Shown in pieces: positions 1-5,098 of a stretch of 5,098 nt of DNA; position 1 is the first letter of the stretch, and each line of letters begins with the position of its first letter. The notes under the pieces are model-generated. The model saw only the letters and a program-made list of their open reading frames with translations, searched no databases and was not told where the DNA came from. Made by a program: the position numbers and the translations under genes. The stretch comes from an uncultured Clostridia bacterium (GTDB taxonomy: Bacteria; Bacillota; Clostridia; Christensenellales; Borkfalkiaceae), in contig CAKQMM010000114.1 of the NCBI GenBank assembly GCA_934254755.1, positions 1-5,098 of the forward strand. The letters run 5' to 3'.

Positions 1-32
1 ATATAAAACCCGCGCCGAAAAGGGCGCGGGTT
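1..32 (-). terminator. Rho-independent terminator of the leftward operon
   Basis: A perfect 10-bp GC-rich stem (AACCCGCGCC at 7-16 with GGCGCGGGTT at 23-32) encloses a 6-nt loop. Read on the minus strand it is followed directly by TTTTATAT, the U-rich tail of an intrinsic terminator. It begins 19 bp beyond the stop codon of the TPR gene, so it ends the four-gene transcript. On the plus strand the nearest T-run is about 11 nt past the stem, so termination in that direction looks weak. Confidence 0.9.
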
Positions 33-51
33 AAATTTACCCGTTTTTTAA

Positions 52-1749
52 TTATTCTGTTTTTATCGCCTGCGTTTCGTCTTTTTTATCCGACGGCGGC
101 AGCGGCGTTTCACCCGCGATAAGTTCTTTAACCCGCTTTATATCTTTAAGCGTGGTCATAAAAAATTTAGCGAAATCGCGGCGAGATTTTATTTGTTTGA
201 CTTTACTTTTTTCAAAAATAACGGCTGATAAAGCGCGGGCGTCGTTTCGGTCGAGCGAGGCGCGTTTTGCTTCGTCAAAAAGTTCGTAAGCCGCGGTGCG
301 GAGGTACGAAACGTCGTCTTCCATCGGGGCGACTTTTGCAAAGCACAGCGAATACGCTTCGCTAAAAACGTCCGAATTATTGCCCTTAAATACCGTTTTG
401 ACGAATTTTATCGTCCTATAAGTCGAACCGAAAAACGCGGGGGCATCGCCCTCGAAACCGTCGGCGGTCAAAAAACCTAAAATTGCGGTTTTTATCTGTC
501 CGAAAACGCTTAATTTAACGAGTTTGCCGAGCAGATATCCGCGGGCAAAATCGCTGTTTTTAGCGGCGAGCGCGGCAACCGCGCAAGACTGAAGGTGATA
601 ATCTTTACTCTCAAAAGCGTACTCGGAAATAAGTATAAGCTCGCCGAAGTCTTTTTCGGAAAGTTCTTCGTCAGCCGTTCCCATATACCCTTTAAGTTTT
701 TTCGTTACGCGCGCCTTTTCCGCGTCCGGAACGTCGAAGCCGAATTCAAGTGTTTTTACGACGGGTTTGCCGCGCACGGCAAAATCCGCGATTTTAAGGT
801 AATAACCCGCAACGTAGGTGTCGGTCAGCTGATAAAGCGTTTTAAAATATTCGTAGGCGGCGGCGTAGTTTTTAAGGTTGTAATTAGCCATACCCGCAAG
901 CATAAGCGCGCTTCTATCGTACGGCGCGGTTTTTAAATATTTTTTAACTAAGCTTGCCGCGGTGCCGTAATTTTTAAGGTCGCAGTTCACCATTACTATT
1001 TTAAAAAGCTCGTCGCCTTCAAGCGCGTTTACGTCCACGTTTTTAAGCGCGGCGTTCGCTTCGCTAAGCATATCCACTCTGTTAAACATACTTGCGGCGT
1101 TGCAGATAACGGTCACGTCGTTCGGGGCGAGTTTAAGCGCGGCGCGAATGTGTTTTATCGCCGCGGCGTCATCGTCGAGCATAAATTCGCAAAGCGCGCG
1201 CTCTTCCAAAGCTTCGGGGTAATATCTCGTGTTTTCTTTAGGAATTACCTTTATTTTTTCTAAAACTTCTTCGTACAAACCTTGCGCGAACATATCGTCG
1301 CACTCGATTAAAAGTTTTTTAAAATCGGCTTTATCGTATGGGTAGGCGAGGTAAAATTCGCTCTCTGCGTCCGATACGTCGGTGAAAAAATCGTACATTT
1401 CTTCGCCGTAATCGTAAGGGTTCCTGTCCCCCGACGCTATTTGCTTGTTGAAATAATAACTCGCCGCTTCTTCGTCGTTCATTTTTAAAAACGCTGCGCC
1501 GAGTGCGTTATACGCACGCGGTTTTTCCTTTTCGCTCGCCTTTTCCAAAAACCTTGCGAAATATTCGGCGGCTTGACCGTATTCGGTCAGTTTATAATAC
1601 AAATCGCCCACTTTATATAGTAGGCGTTTTTCGGGTTCGTTCACCCTTTTTAACGCGTTAAGCGCACCCAAATAGTCTCCGCGGGCAATGCGCGCGTCGC
1701 ATAAATCGAGTATGGTTTTTTTATCGTACGCAAAACTTAAATCAGGCAT
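52..1749 (-). CDS. TPR-repeat protein of unknown function (565 aa)
   Basis: This is a soluble, probably cytoplasmic helical-repeat protein with no signal peptide or membrane segment. TPR-like helix pairs are visible at about residues 42-75 (ending YGQAAEYFARFLEKA), 77-106, 177-210 (DDDAAAIKHIRAALKLAP), 211-240, 245-275 and 278-310 (NLKNYAAAYEYFKTLYQLT), with a degenerate one near 11-36. Residues 330-545 are still helical and rich in Ala/Lys/Asp/Phe but lack clear TPR consensus. The last 20 residues are a polar, probably disordered tail. TPR domains generally act as protein-binding scaffolds, and no catalytic motif is seen. The ATG lies inside the end of hslO (8-nt overlap) and has an AAAGGG ribosome binding site, so translation is probably coupled to Hsp33. 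It is the last gene before the terminator. A role as an Hsp33 partner is only inference from position. Confidence 0.85.
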   Translation of the reverse strand: MPDLSFAYDKKTILDLCDARIARGDYLGALNALKRVNEPEKRLLYKVGDLYYKLTEYGQAAEYFARFLEKASEKEKPRAYNALGAAFLKMNDEEAASYYFNKQIASGDRNPYDYGEEMYDFFTDVSDAESEFYLAYPYDKADFKKLLIECDDMFAQGLYEEVLEKIKVIPKENTRYYPEALEERALCEFMLDDDAAAIKHIRAALKLAPNDVTVICNAASMFNRVDMLSEANAALKNVDVNALEGDELFKIVMVNCDLKNYGTAASLVKKYLKTAPYDRSALMLAGMANYNLKNYAAAYEYFKTLYQLTDTYVAGYYLKIADFAVRGKPVVKTLEFGFDVPDAEKARVTKKLKGYMGTADEELSEKDFGELILISEYAFESKDYHLQSCAVAALAAKNSDFARGYLLGKLVKLSVFGQIKTAILGFLTADGFEGDAPAFFGSTYRTIKFVKTVFKGNNSDVFSEAYSLCFAKVAPMEDDVSYLRTAAYELFDEAKRASLDRNDARALSAVIFEKSKVKQIKSRRDFAKFFMTTLKDIKRVKELIAGETPLPPSDKKDETQAIKTE

Positions 1750-2611
1750 CTTTTCCCTTTGAGAATAACTCGTCTACGTCTTTTTGATAGTATATATATT
1801 TTTTATCGCAATATTGGCAATCGACTTCGATTTTACCGAATTCTTTCACTATGTCGTCCGCTTCATCCTTTCCGAGCGATAAAATTATGCTTTTAATGTA
1901 ATCGCTTGAGCAAATGCACTCGTATTTCGGATAAAAATCGGTGAACTTCGCGCCCGCAAAATACTTTTCGCAAACGCCGTTTGCGCCAAGGTTCTGAATT
2001 TTCGTGCTGATATCTTTAAACCCGGCCATAAGCTTTTCGCACGCCGAAACGCTCTCGTCGCTCGCGCCGGGGAGGGTTTGCACTATCACTCCGCCCGCGC
2101 CGATACATTCGCCCGCGCCGCTCACCTTTACCCCTAACGCCATTGCGGTGGGGGTCTGTTCGCTGACGGCGTAGTAGTAAGCAAAATCTTCGGCAAGTTC
2201 GCCGCTAACTATCTCGCTCGTTCCGGTATACGGGTCTTTAAGCCCCGTGCTCCTTACGATTGTTATCTTGCCTTTCCCCACGCACCCCGCAACGTCAAGT
2301 TTGCCGAGTTTATTGAGCGGAAGTTCGGCGCGGGGGTTATCTATGTATCCGCGAACCCTCAATTTCCCGTCCGCGCTGACGATAACGTGTCCGCCGACCC
2401 CGTCGCCCGAAACGGTGACGGAAAGTTTATCTCCGTCGCTCTTTAAAAAAGACGCGGCGAATAACGCCGCCGTCATGGTTCGCCCTAAAACCGCCGCGGT
2501 AAGCGGAGTTAAGTCGTGATATTTTATCGCCTTGTTTACGATTTCGGTGCTTTCGATAACGGTCAAAGATATCTCGCCGTTCATAATCACCGCTTTTTTT
2601 AAAACGTCCAT
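1742..2611 (-). CDS. hslO: Hsp33 redox-regulated holdase chaperone
   Basis: Hsp33 is a cytosolic ATP-independent holdase. In the family, oxidation of a zinc-bound cysteine centre releases zinc, unfolds the linker and activates client binding, protecting proteins during oxidative or bleach stress. The zinc motif is intact: C232-I-C234, 30 residues, then C265-Q-Y-C268, matching the family pattern CXC-X(27-32)-CXXC. The N-terminal domain shows GRTMTAA at 43-49, EIVSGELAEDFAYYYAVSEQ at 133-152 and a glycine-rich GAGGVIVQTLPGA at 171-183, all typical. At 289 aa it is normal family length. The start at 2611 gives MDVLKKAVIMNGEI, which aligns without gaps to the Bacillus-type start (MDYLVKALAYDGKV, recalled from knowledge), but no Shine-Dalgarno precedes it; codon 10 is a second candidate start with a better site. 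It lies 51 nt after the methyltransferase gene and overlaps the TPR gene by 8 nt. Extra cysteines occur at 110, 169, 191 and 214. Confidence 0.96.
   Translation of the reverse strand: MDVLKKAVIMNGEISLTVIESTEIVNKAIKYHDLTPLTAAVLGRTMTAALFAASFLKSDGDKLSVTVSGDGVGGHVIVSADGKLRVRGYIDNPRAELPLNKLGKLDVAGCVGKGKITIVRSTGLKDPYTGTSEIVSGELAEDFAYYYAVSEQTPTAMALGVKVSGAGECIGAGGVIVQTLPGASDESVSACEKLMAGFKDISTKIQNLGANGVCEKYFAGAKFTDFYPKYECICSSDYIKSIILSLGKDEADDIVKEFGKIEVDCQYCDKKYIYYQKDVDELFSKGKDA
1755..1760 (-). promoter_or_regulatory. Ribosome binding site of the TPR gene
   Basis: On the minus strand AAAGGG lies 5 nt before the ATG at 1749, inside the 3' end of hslO. It supports this start and the 8-nt overlap (ATGCCTGA) between the two reading frames. 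Confidence 0.6.
2586..2594 (-). promoter_or_regulatory. Internal Shine-Dalgarno-like site before Met10 of hslO
   Basis: The minus strand reads AGCGGTGAT here, 1 nt before the ATG at 2584. It matches 7 of 9 positions of GGAGGTGAT, the complement of the 16S rRNA 3' end, and places the GG core about 5 nt from the ATG. It may serve an alternative start at codon 10 of hslO, or it may be chance within coding sequence, since family alignment favours the upstream start. Confidence 0.35.
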
Positions 2612-2628
2612 AATTTTATGCCGATACT

Positions 2629-2661
2629 ATTTTAAACGACGTTTCGGCGCGCGTTTAAAAT
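2629..2661 (-). repeat. Inverted repeat in the methyltransferase-hslO gap
   Basis: ATTTTAAACG (2629-2638) and CGTTTAAAAT (2652-2661) are perfect 10-nt complementary arms around a 13-nt GC-rich loop. In the operon mRNA the hairpin begins just past the methyltransferase stop codon and ends 17 nt before the hslO ATG. No U-run follows it on the minus strand, so it is not a classical terminator. It could be an RNA-processing or stability element, a translation-control hairpin, or an operator. Function is unknown. Confidence 0.55.
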
Positions 2662-2662
2662 T

Positions 2663-3394
2663 TTAATTTTTAATTGCCGTAAAGACCGCGCGCATACTAT
2701 CGCTTTTAAGTTCGCCGCCAAAGTTATCGCAAACGCTTTTAACGGTAAAGCCCGCTTCTTTAAGCGCAGAACACACGTCTTCAATTTCGTGAATATACTG
2801 CCGCTGAGTTTCTTCGGTGCGAACGTAAACTTCGCCCTTTTTCTCGAAAAACGTTATTTCTATATCGACGAAACCGTCGCCGAGCGTATTAAACCAAATG
2901 TAACTTAAATCTTCGCCGTCGTCGCCGTAAACGTTGTTGCCGAGCACCGTTTTTAACTTGTACGGTGTAGATATATCAAACACGAGCGCGCCCTTTTTAA
3001 CCATGTTTTTGTTAAAATTTTTAAACGCCGCCGTTAAATTTTTCGGCTCTATATAATTAAGCCCGTCGTTTATTACGGTTAAAAAACCAAGTTTTTCAAA
3101 ACTTTTGAAGTTCAATAAATTCTGCTTTAAAAAAGTTACGTTAAGCTTATCTTTTTGAGCGGCGGCGACTGCTTTTCGGAGCATATCGTCGCTTATATCG
3201 AAGCCCCACACGCTCGCGCCCGCCTTTTTTAAGGCGCGCGTAACTATCCCGCTGCCGCAACCGCCGTCCGCACCCGCAAAAACGGGAGCGTCGTCTTTAA
3301 CCTTTTTGACGATTAAGTCAACGTATTTTTCATATTCGCCGTCAAGCAGCAACTTATCGTAAAACTGCGCGACCGCTTCATACGGCGCACGCAT
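2663..3394 (-). CDS. Class I SAM-dependent methyltransferase, substrate unknown
   Basis: This 243-aa protein has the Rossmann-type methyltransferase layout. Helical residues YEAVAQFYDKLL (5-16) precede SAM-binding motif I, DGGCGSG at 43-49, a variant of the usual DxGCGTG. The acidic residue ending strand 2 is D66 in WGFDIS, expected to bind the SAM ribose, and is followed by DDML. Post-motif strands include LNVTFLKQNLLNF (84-96) and VINDGLNYI (107-115). A helix and strand at 130-142 (MVKKGALVFDIST) and a C-terminal SMRAVFTAIK complete the fold. The whole resembles the small stand-alone methyltransferases common in Clostridia, which act on small molecules or unidentified targets; nothing visible fixes the substrate. 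The start is supported by AAAGG 6 nt upstream, and the ATG overlaps the upstream stop codon by 1 nt (TAATG), suggesting translational coupling to the membrane protein gene. Confidence 0.88.
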   Translation of the reverse strand: MRAPYEAVAQFYDKLLLDGEYEKYVDLIVKKVKDDAPVFAGADGGCGSGIVTRALKKAGASVWGFDISDDMLRKAVAAAQKDKLNVTFLKQNLLNFKSFEKLGFLTVINDGLNYIEPKNLTAAFKNFNKNMVKKGALVFDISTPYKLKTVLGNNVYGDDGEDLSYIWFNTLGDGFVDIEITFFEKKGEVYVRTEETQRQYIHEIEDVCSALKEAGFTVKSVCDNFGGELKSDSMRAVFTAIKN

Positions 3395-4725
3395 TATTTA
3401 CCTTTTTTAGCGGGCTTTTTGCCGTTTTTATTCGTCTTTTCGCCGTCCGCGTCGTTTAAGCTTTCGTCCGCGTCGTTTAAGCTTTCGGCCGCTTCGCTAT
3501 CGCTTTTAGCTCCGTCGCCCGATTTTTGGGCGGTTCCGCCCATAAATTCGTCAATCGCGCTCGCGGCGTTCATAAAGTCGTCTTTATGCTCCTCTTCATA
3601 CCGCTCGCTGTCCTTAATCATGGCGTCTTTACTTTCCTGCAAACGAATCAGGTCTTCGCGCGTGTAAGATTCGGGGAGTTCGGCTATTTCTATATCGTAG
3701 TCGGTGACGGGTTTAATGGGCCGCGCGCCGAACATAGGTTTATAACGCTCGGTCGATTTAACTTCCTCTTCGGCGTTCTTCTTGTAAATACCCCTGTTCT
3801 TTTTCGCTCCGGCGACCTTATCGTTAATAAACTCGTCGAACACCCATTGCGAATAGTTCGTCCATATAAGCGTGAAGAGAGAAAATGATAAGAACACCGC
3901 AAGCATAATACCTATCATCATAAATATCGTGGACGATAACGTGAAGAAAAGCGGCAATATCCAGACCACCGAAAGCGCGGCGAAAAACGCGTTGTACGGA
4001 AGAAGCGCAAGCGCAAGCAAAAAGCCGTTTTTAATAAGTCCCGTAAACTTGACTTTATACGTCACGCCGAGCGTAAGCATATATAGATACACGAAGGTAA
4101 AGTAAATTATCAAAATTACCGACACCGCTTTACCCGCGATAAACCACCCCGCTATTTTCGGCATGGTCGCTATCTGAACTTCCGCCAAATCTATCGACAG
4201 GAACATAAGCGATACCATTACGAGGTAGAAAAGCGTCGCAAAAAGCGTGTTTTTATAATTCTTTTTTACGCCCGACCAAAAGTCCGACGCGACGAAAACG
4301 CCCTCCGTCCAAACTAAGTTACGCATAACGTAAAACCCGCCCGCAAGCCCCACGGAAACGTAAGGCGACACGATAAGCATCATTAAAAGCACCGTTACGT
4401 CAACCTGAAAGACGATAGACTCGCTTATTCCGCTTATCATCGGATAAGCGGGGTATCCTATGCCGATATTTTGCGCAAACGGCTGAACCGCTGCCTGCGA
4501 CATGGTAAACGACGCCCTTGCGATTATGATTATCACCACCGGGAAAATAAACAACAGCATCAGCAAGTTTATCTTGAAAAGTTTGCCGAAGTTGTTCCTT
4601 ATCAAATCCCACGCAAGCGCCCATCTGTTCGACGGCAAAGTCTTCCTCGCGTAGTCTTCGCTCCTTTCGGGAAGCCTCGTAAGTCTTGCGAAAATTCCGC
4701 CTTTTTTCCGTCCGTTGTATGCCAT
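3394..4725 (-). CDS. YesL/DUF624-like membrane protein with long charged tail
   Basis: This 443-aa integral membrane protein has a basic N-terminus (1-45), then about six hydrophobic segments at roughly 52-70, 108-134, 159-178, 196-219, 233-258 and 262-288. The start of the membrane domain (NNFGKLFKINLLMLLFIFPVV, residues 44-64, with its FPVV end) and the block GLAGGFYVMRNLVW...DFWSGVKKNYKNTL (126-161) resemble YesL/DUF624 proteins of Firmicutes, whose function is unclear although some lie beside sugar-uptake genes. Usual members are about 200-220 aa; this one adds a hydrophilic tail (291-443), presumably cytoplasmic. The tail has acidic, Glu-rich stretches, a duplicated ESLNDAD (414-427) and a lysine-rich end (GKKPAKKGK). 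It is the first gene of the leftward operon, with a strong AAGGAG site 5 nt before its ATG. No transporter ATPase, substrate-binding or enzyme motif is visible. The family call is by eye and moderately sure; membrane topology is surer. Confidence 0.75.
   Translation of the reverse strand: MAYNGRKKGGIFARLTRLPERSEDYARKTLPSNRWALAWDLIRNNFGKLFKINLLMLLFIFPVVIIIIARASFTMSQAAVQPFAQNIGIGYPAYPMISGISESIVFQVDVTVLLMMLIVSPYVSVGLAGGFYVMRNLVWTEGVFVASDFWSGVKKNYKNTLFATLFYLVMVSLMFLSIDLAEVQIATMPKIAGWFIAGKAVSVILIIYFTFVYLYMLTLGVTYKVKFTGLIKNGFLLALALLPYNAFFAALSVVWILPLFFTLSSTIFMMIGIMLAVFLSFSLFTLIWTNYSQWVFDEFINDKVAGAKKNRGIYKKNAEEEVKSTERYKPMFGARPIKPVTDYDIEIAELPESYTREDLIRLQESKDAMIKDSERYEEEHKDDFMNAASAIDEFMGGTAQKSGDGAKSDSEAAESLNDADESLNDADGEKTNKNGKKPAKKGK
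3401..3405 (-). promoter_or_regulatory. Ribosome binding site of the methyltransferase gene
   Basis: On the minus strand AAAGG (within a longer A-run) lies 6 nt before the ATG at 3394, in the last codons of the membrane protein gene. It supports the start that gives the 1-nt TAATG stop/start overlap. Confidence 0.55.
3444..3487. repeat. 21-bp perfect tandem duplication in a coding region
   Basis: Positions 3445-3465 and 3466-3486 are identical 21-bp units, and the periodicity extends one base on either side (3444-3487). The unit is a multiple of three, so the frame of the membrane protein gene is kept and residues ESLNDAD appear twice in a row (414-420, 421-427). Identity at every base, including wobble positions, points to a recent slippage-type duplication. 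Confidence 0.95.
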
Positions 4726-4847
4726 CTAATCTCCTTAACGCCAACTTAAAGTTTGTGTTTTTTTAATTTAAGCCGTGTATATCCGCGTTTTTGCAAGGTT
4801 TTTGTTACGTCCGTTCGGAATACCTTGGCGGCGCGCCTAATACACTA
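4726..4847 (-). promoter_or_regulatory. Untranslated leader of the leftward operon, possibly structured
   Basis: If transcription begins about 7 nt after the -10 at 4854-4859, the mRNA carries about 120 nt before the first ATG. It contains a small hairpin (TCCGTTCGGA, 4810-4819 on plus) enclosed by CAAGGT (4794-4799) and ACCTTG (4822-4827). The segment around 4825-4830 (TTGGCG) can instead pair with CGCCAA at 4739-4744, just upstream of the ribosome binding site. A weak CTTAAA/TTTAAG pair spans 4745-4772. No known riboswitch class is recognised and no attenuator with a U-run is seen. Confidence 0.35.
4731..4736 (-). promoter_or_regulatory. Ribosome binding site of the membrane protein gene
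   Basis: The minus strand has AAGGAG 5 nt before the ATG at 4725, a near-consensus Shine-Dalgarno that fixes the start of the first operon gene. Confidence 0.8.
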
Positions 4848-4853
4848 TTATAT

Positions 4854-4882
4854 ATCATATACCGTTTTGGCGACTTTTGCAA
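4854..4882 (-). promoter_or_regulatory. Sigma-A-like promoter of the leftward operon
   Basis: On the minus strand a -35 box TTGCAA (4877-4882) and a -10 box TATGAT (4854-4859) are separated by exactly 17 bp, each close to the TTGACA/TATAAT consensus. A perfect TATAAT at 4847-4852 lies just downstream but lacks a -35 box at a suitable distance. The promoter faces the membrane protein gene and is the only convincing one found for the four-gene block. Confidence 0.65.
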
Positions 4883-4967
4883 ATACTTTTTGCGTTTTTC
4901 GGCTCTTTAAGGCGTTTTTGACCGCCTATACCGCCGAATTTCATTCGTATTTCATAATTCGCTGCGG
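4883..4967 (+). promoter_or_regulatory. Upstream region of dapA, promoter not resolved
   Basis: A TTGACC -35-like box lies at 4918-4923 but has only a poor -10 (TCATTC, 4941-4946) at 17 bp. CATAAT at 4953-4958 is a fair -10 without a matching -35. Two GCGTTTTT copies (4892-4899, 4912-4919) start 20 bp apart, and ACCGCC recurs at 4921-4926 and 4930-4935; these could be operator elements or chance. There is no room here for a lysine riboswitch, and no terminator-like hairpin is seen. Confidence 0.3.
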
Positions 4968-4974
4968 AAAGGAG
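4968..4974 (+). promoter_or_regulatory. Ribosome binding site of dapA
   Basis: AAAGGAG lies 3 nt before the ATG at 4978, a strong Shine-Dalgarno at a slightly short spacing. It fixes the dapA start. Confidence 0.8.
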
Positions 4975-4977
4975 ATT

Positions 4978-5098
4978 ATGAAGAAGCCGATATTTTGCGG
5001 CGTTGCCACCGCTTTAATTACGCCTATGACGAAAAACGGCGTCGATTACGACGGGTTTTTAAAACTTATCGAAAGCCAGATTTTACGCGGCGCGAACG
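4978..5098 (+). CDS. dapA: 4-hydroxy-tetrahydrodipicolinate synthase, N-terminal part
   Basis: The frame opens with ATG at 4978 and is cut by the window edge after 40 codons. Its N-terminus, IFCGVATALITPM then NGVDYDGFLKLIESQILRGAN, is the first strand and helix of the DapA/N-acetylneuraminate lyase (class I aldolase, TIM barrel) family. The ATALITP and GVDYD pattern favours DapA of Firmicutes. That enzyme condenses pyruvate with aspartate semialdehyde in the first committed step of diaminopimelate and lysine synthesis, in the cytoplasm. The GTTGE motif, the catalytic tyrosine and the Schiff-base lysine lie beyond the window, so another aldolase of the family cannot be fully excluded. Full members are about 290-300 aa. 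It is transcribed divergently from the membrane protein operon. Confidence 0.85.
   Translation, partial: MKKPIFCGVATALITPMTKNGVDYDGFLKLIESQILRGAN

Noticed and set aside
595..936. 113-codon plus-strand open frame opposite the TPR gene
   Set aside because: It is antisense to a long TPR-bearing frame, has no promoter or recognisable domain, and its composition is that of a reverse-complement shadow.
2247..2519. 90-codon plus-strand open frame inside hslO
   Set aside because: It is antisense to conserved Hsp33 sequence; the Pro/Ser-rich product is typical of a shadow frame.
3419..4105. Several short frames on both strands inside the membrane protein gene
   Set aside because: All overlap the clear six-helix reading frame, carry no domain or ribosome binding site, and some merely translate the 21-bp repeat in another frame.
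4400..4744. 114-codon open frame on the minus strand overlapping the start of the membrane protein gene
   Set aside because: It lies in another frame of a well-supported gene, its product is Arg-rich with no domain, and the AAGGAG site is better placed for the ATG at 4725.
4830..4837. GGCGCGCC palindrome in the divergent region
   Set aside because: A single 8-bp GC palindrome with no second copy in the gap; it overlaps the proposed leader pairing and is not enough to call an operator.
4883..4977. Possible lysine riboswitch or T-box before dapA
   Set aside because: The space is under 100 nt, with no terminator hairpin and no recognisable T-box or lysine aptamer elements.
1..5098. Mobile element, CRISPR array, defence island or tRNA/rRNA
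   Set aside because: No transposase, integrase, spaced repeats, cloverleaf or rRNA-like stretch was seen; gene style and packing are uniform along the window.

Overview
The window looks like chromosomal core sequence from a Firmicute, most likely an uncultivated or gut-type Clostridia. The support is a B. subtilis-like Hsp33 (redox-switch chaperone) N-terminus, a YesL/DUF624-type membrane protein, AGGAG-type ribosome binding sites, an AT-rich sigma-A-like promoter, and close gene packing. The genus cannot be told from sequence alone.

Layout: a four-gene block runs leftward from about 4850 to a strong rho-independent terminator at 1-32. In transcription order it encodes (1) a six-helix DUF624/YesL-like membrane protein with a long charged cytoplasmic tail (4725-3394), (2) a class I SAM-dependent methyltransferase (3394-2663), (3) Hsp33/HslO (2611-1742), and (4) a TPR (tetratricopeptide) repeat protein (1749-52). 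Genes 1/2 overlap by 1 nt and genes 3/4 by 8 nt, so both pairs are probably translationally coupled. Genes 2/3 are separated by 51 nt holding a perfect 10-bp inverted repeat. A 252-bp divergent region follows, with a good sigma-A-like promoter for the operon, a roughly 120-nt untranslated leader, and the upstream region of a rightward gene. That gene, cut by the window edge after 40 codons, is recognisable as dapA (4-hydroxy-tetrahydrodipicolinate synthase, lysine/diaminopimelate synthesis).

How they may work together: Hsp33 is a cytosolic holdase chaperone, and the protein overlapping it is an all-helical TPR protein of the kind that often binds other proteins. A functional link is plausible but unproven. 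The membrane protein and methyltransferase have no clear substrate. dapA has its own start and is transcribed away from the block, so it shares only the regulatory region. I see no mobile element, CRISPR array, RNA gene or defence system. The most useful leads are the ambiguous hslO start and the hairpin before it, the structured operon leader, the fresh 21-bp duplication in the membrane protein tail, and the uncharacterised TPR partner of Hsp33.
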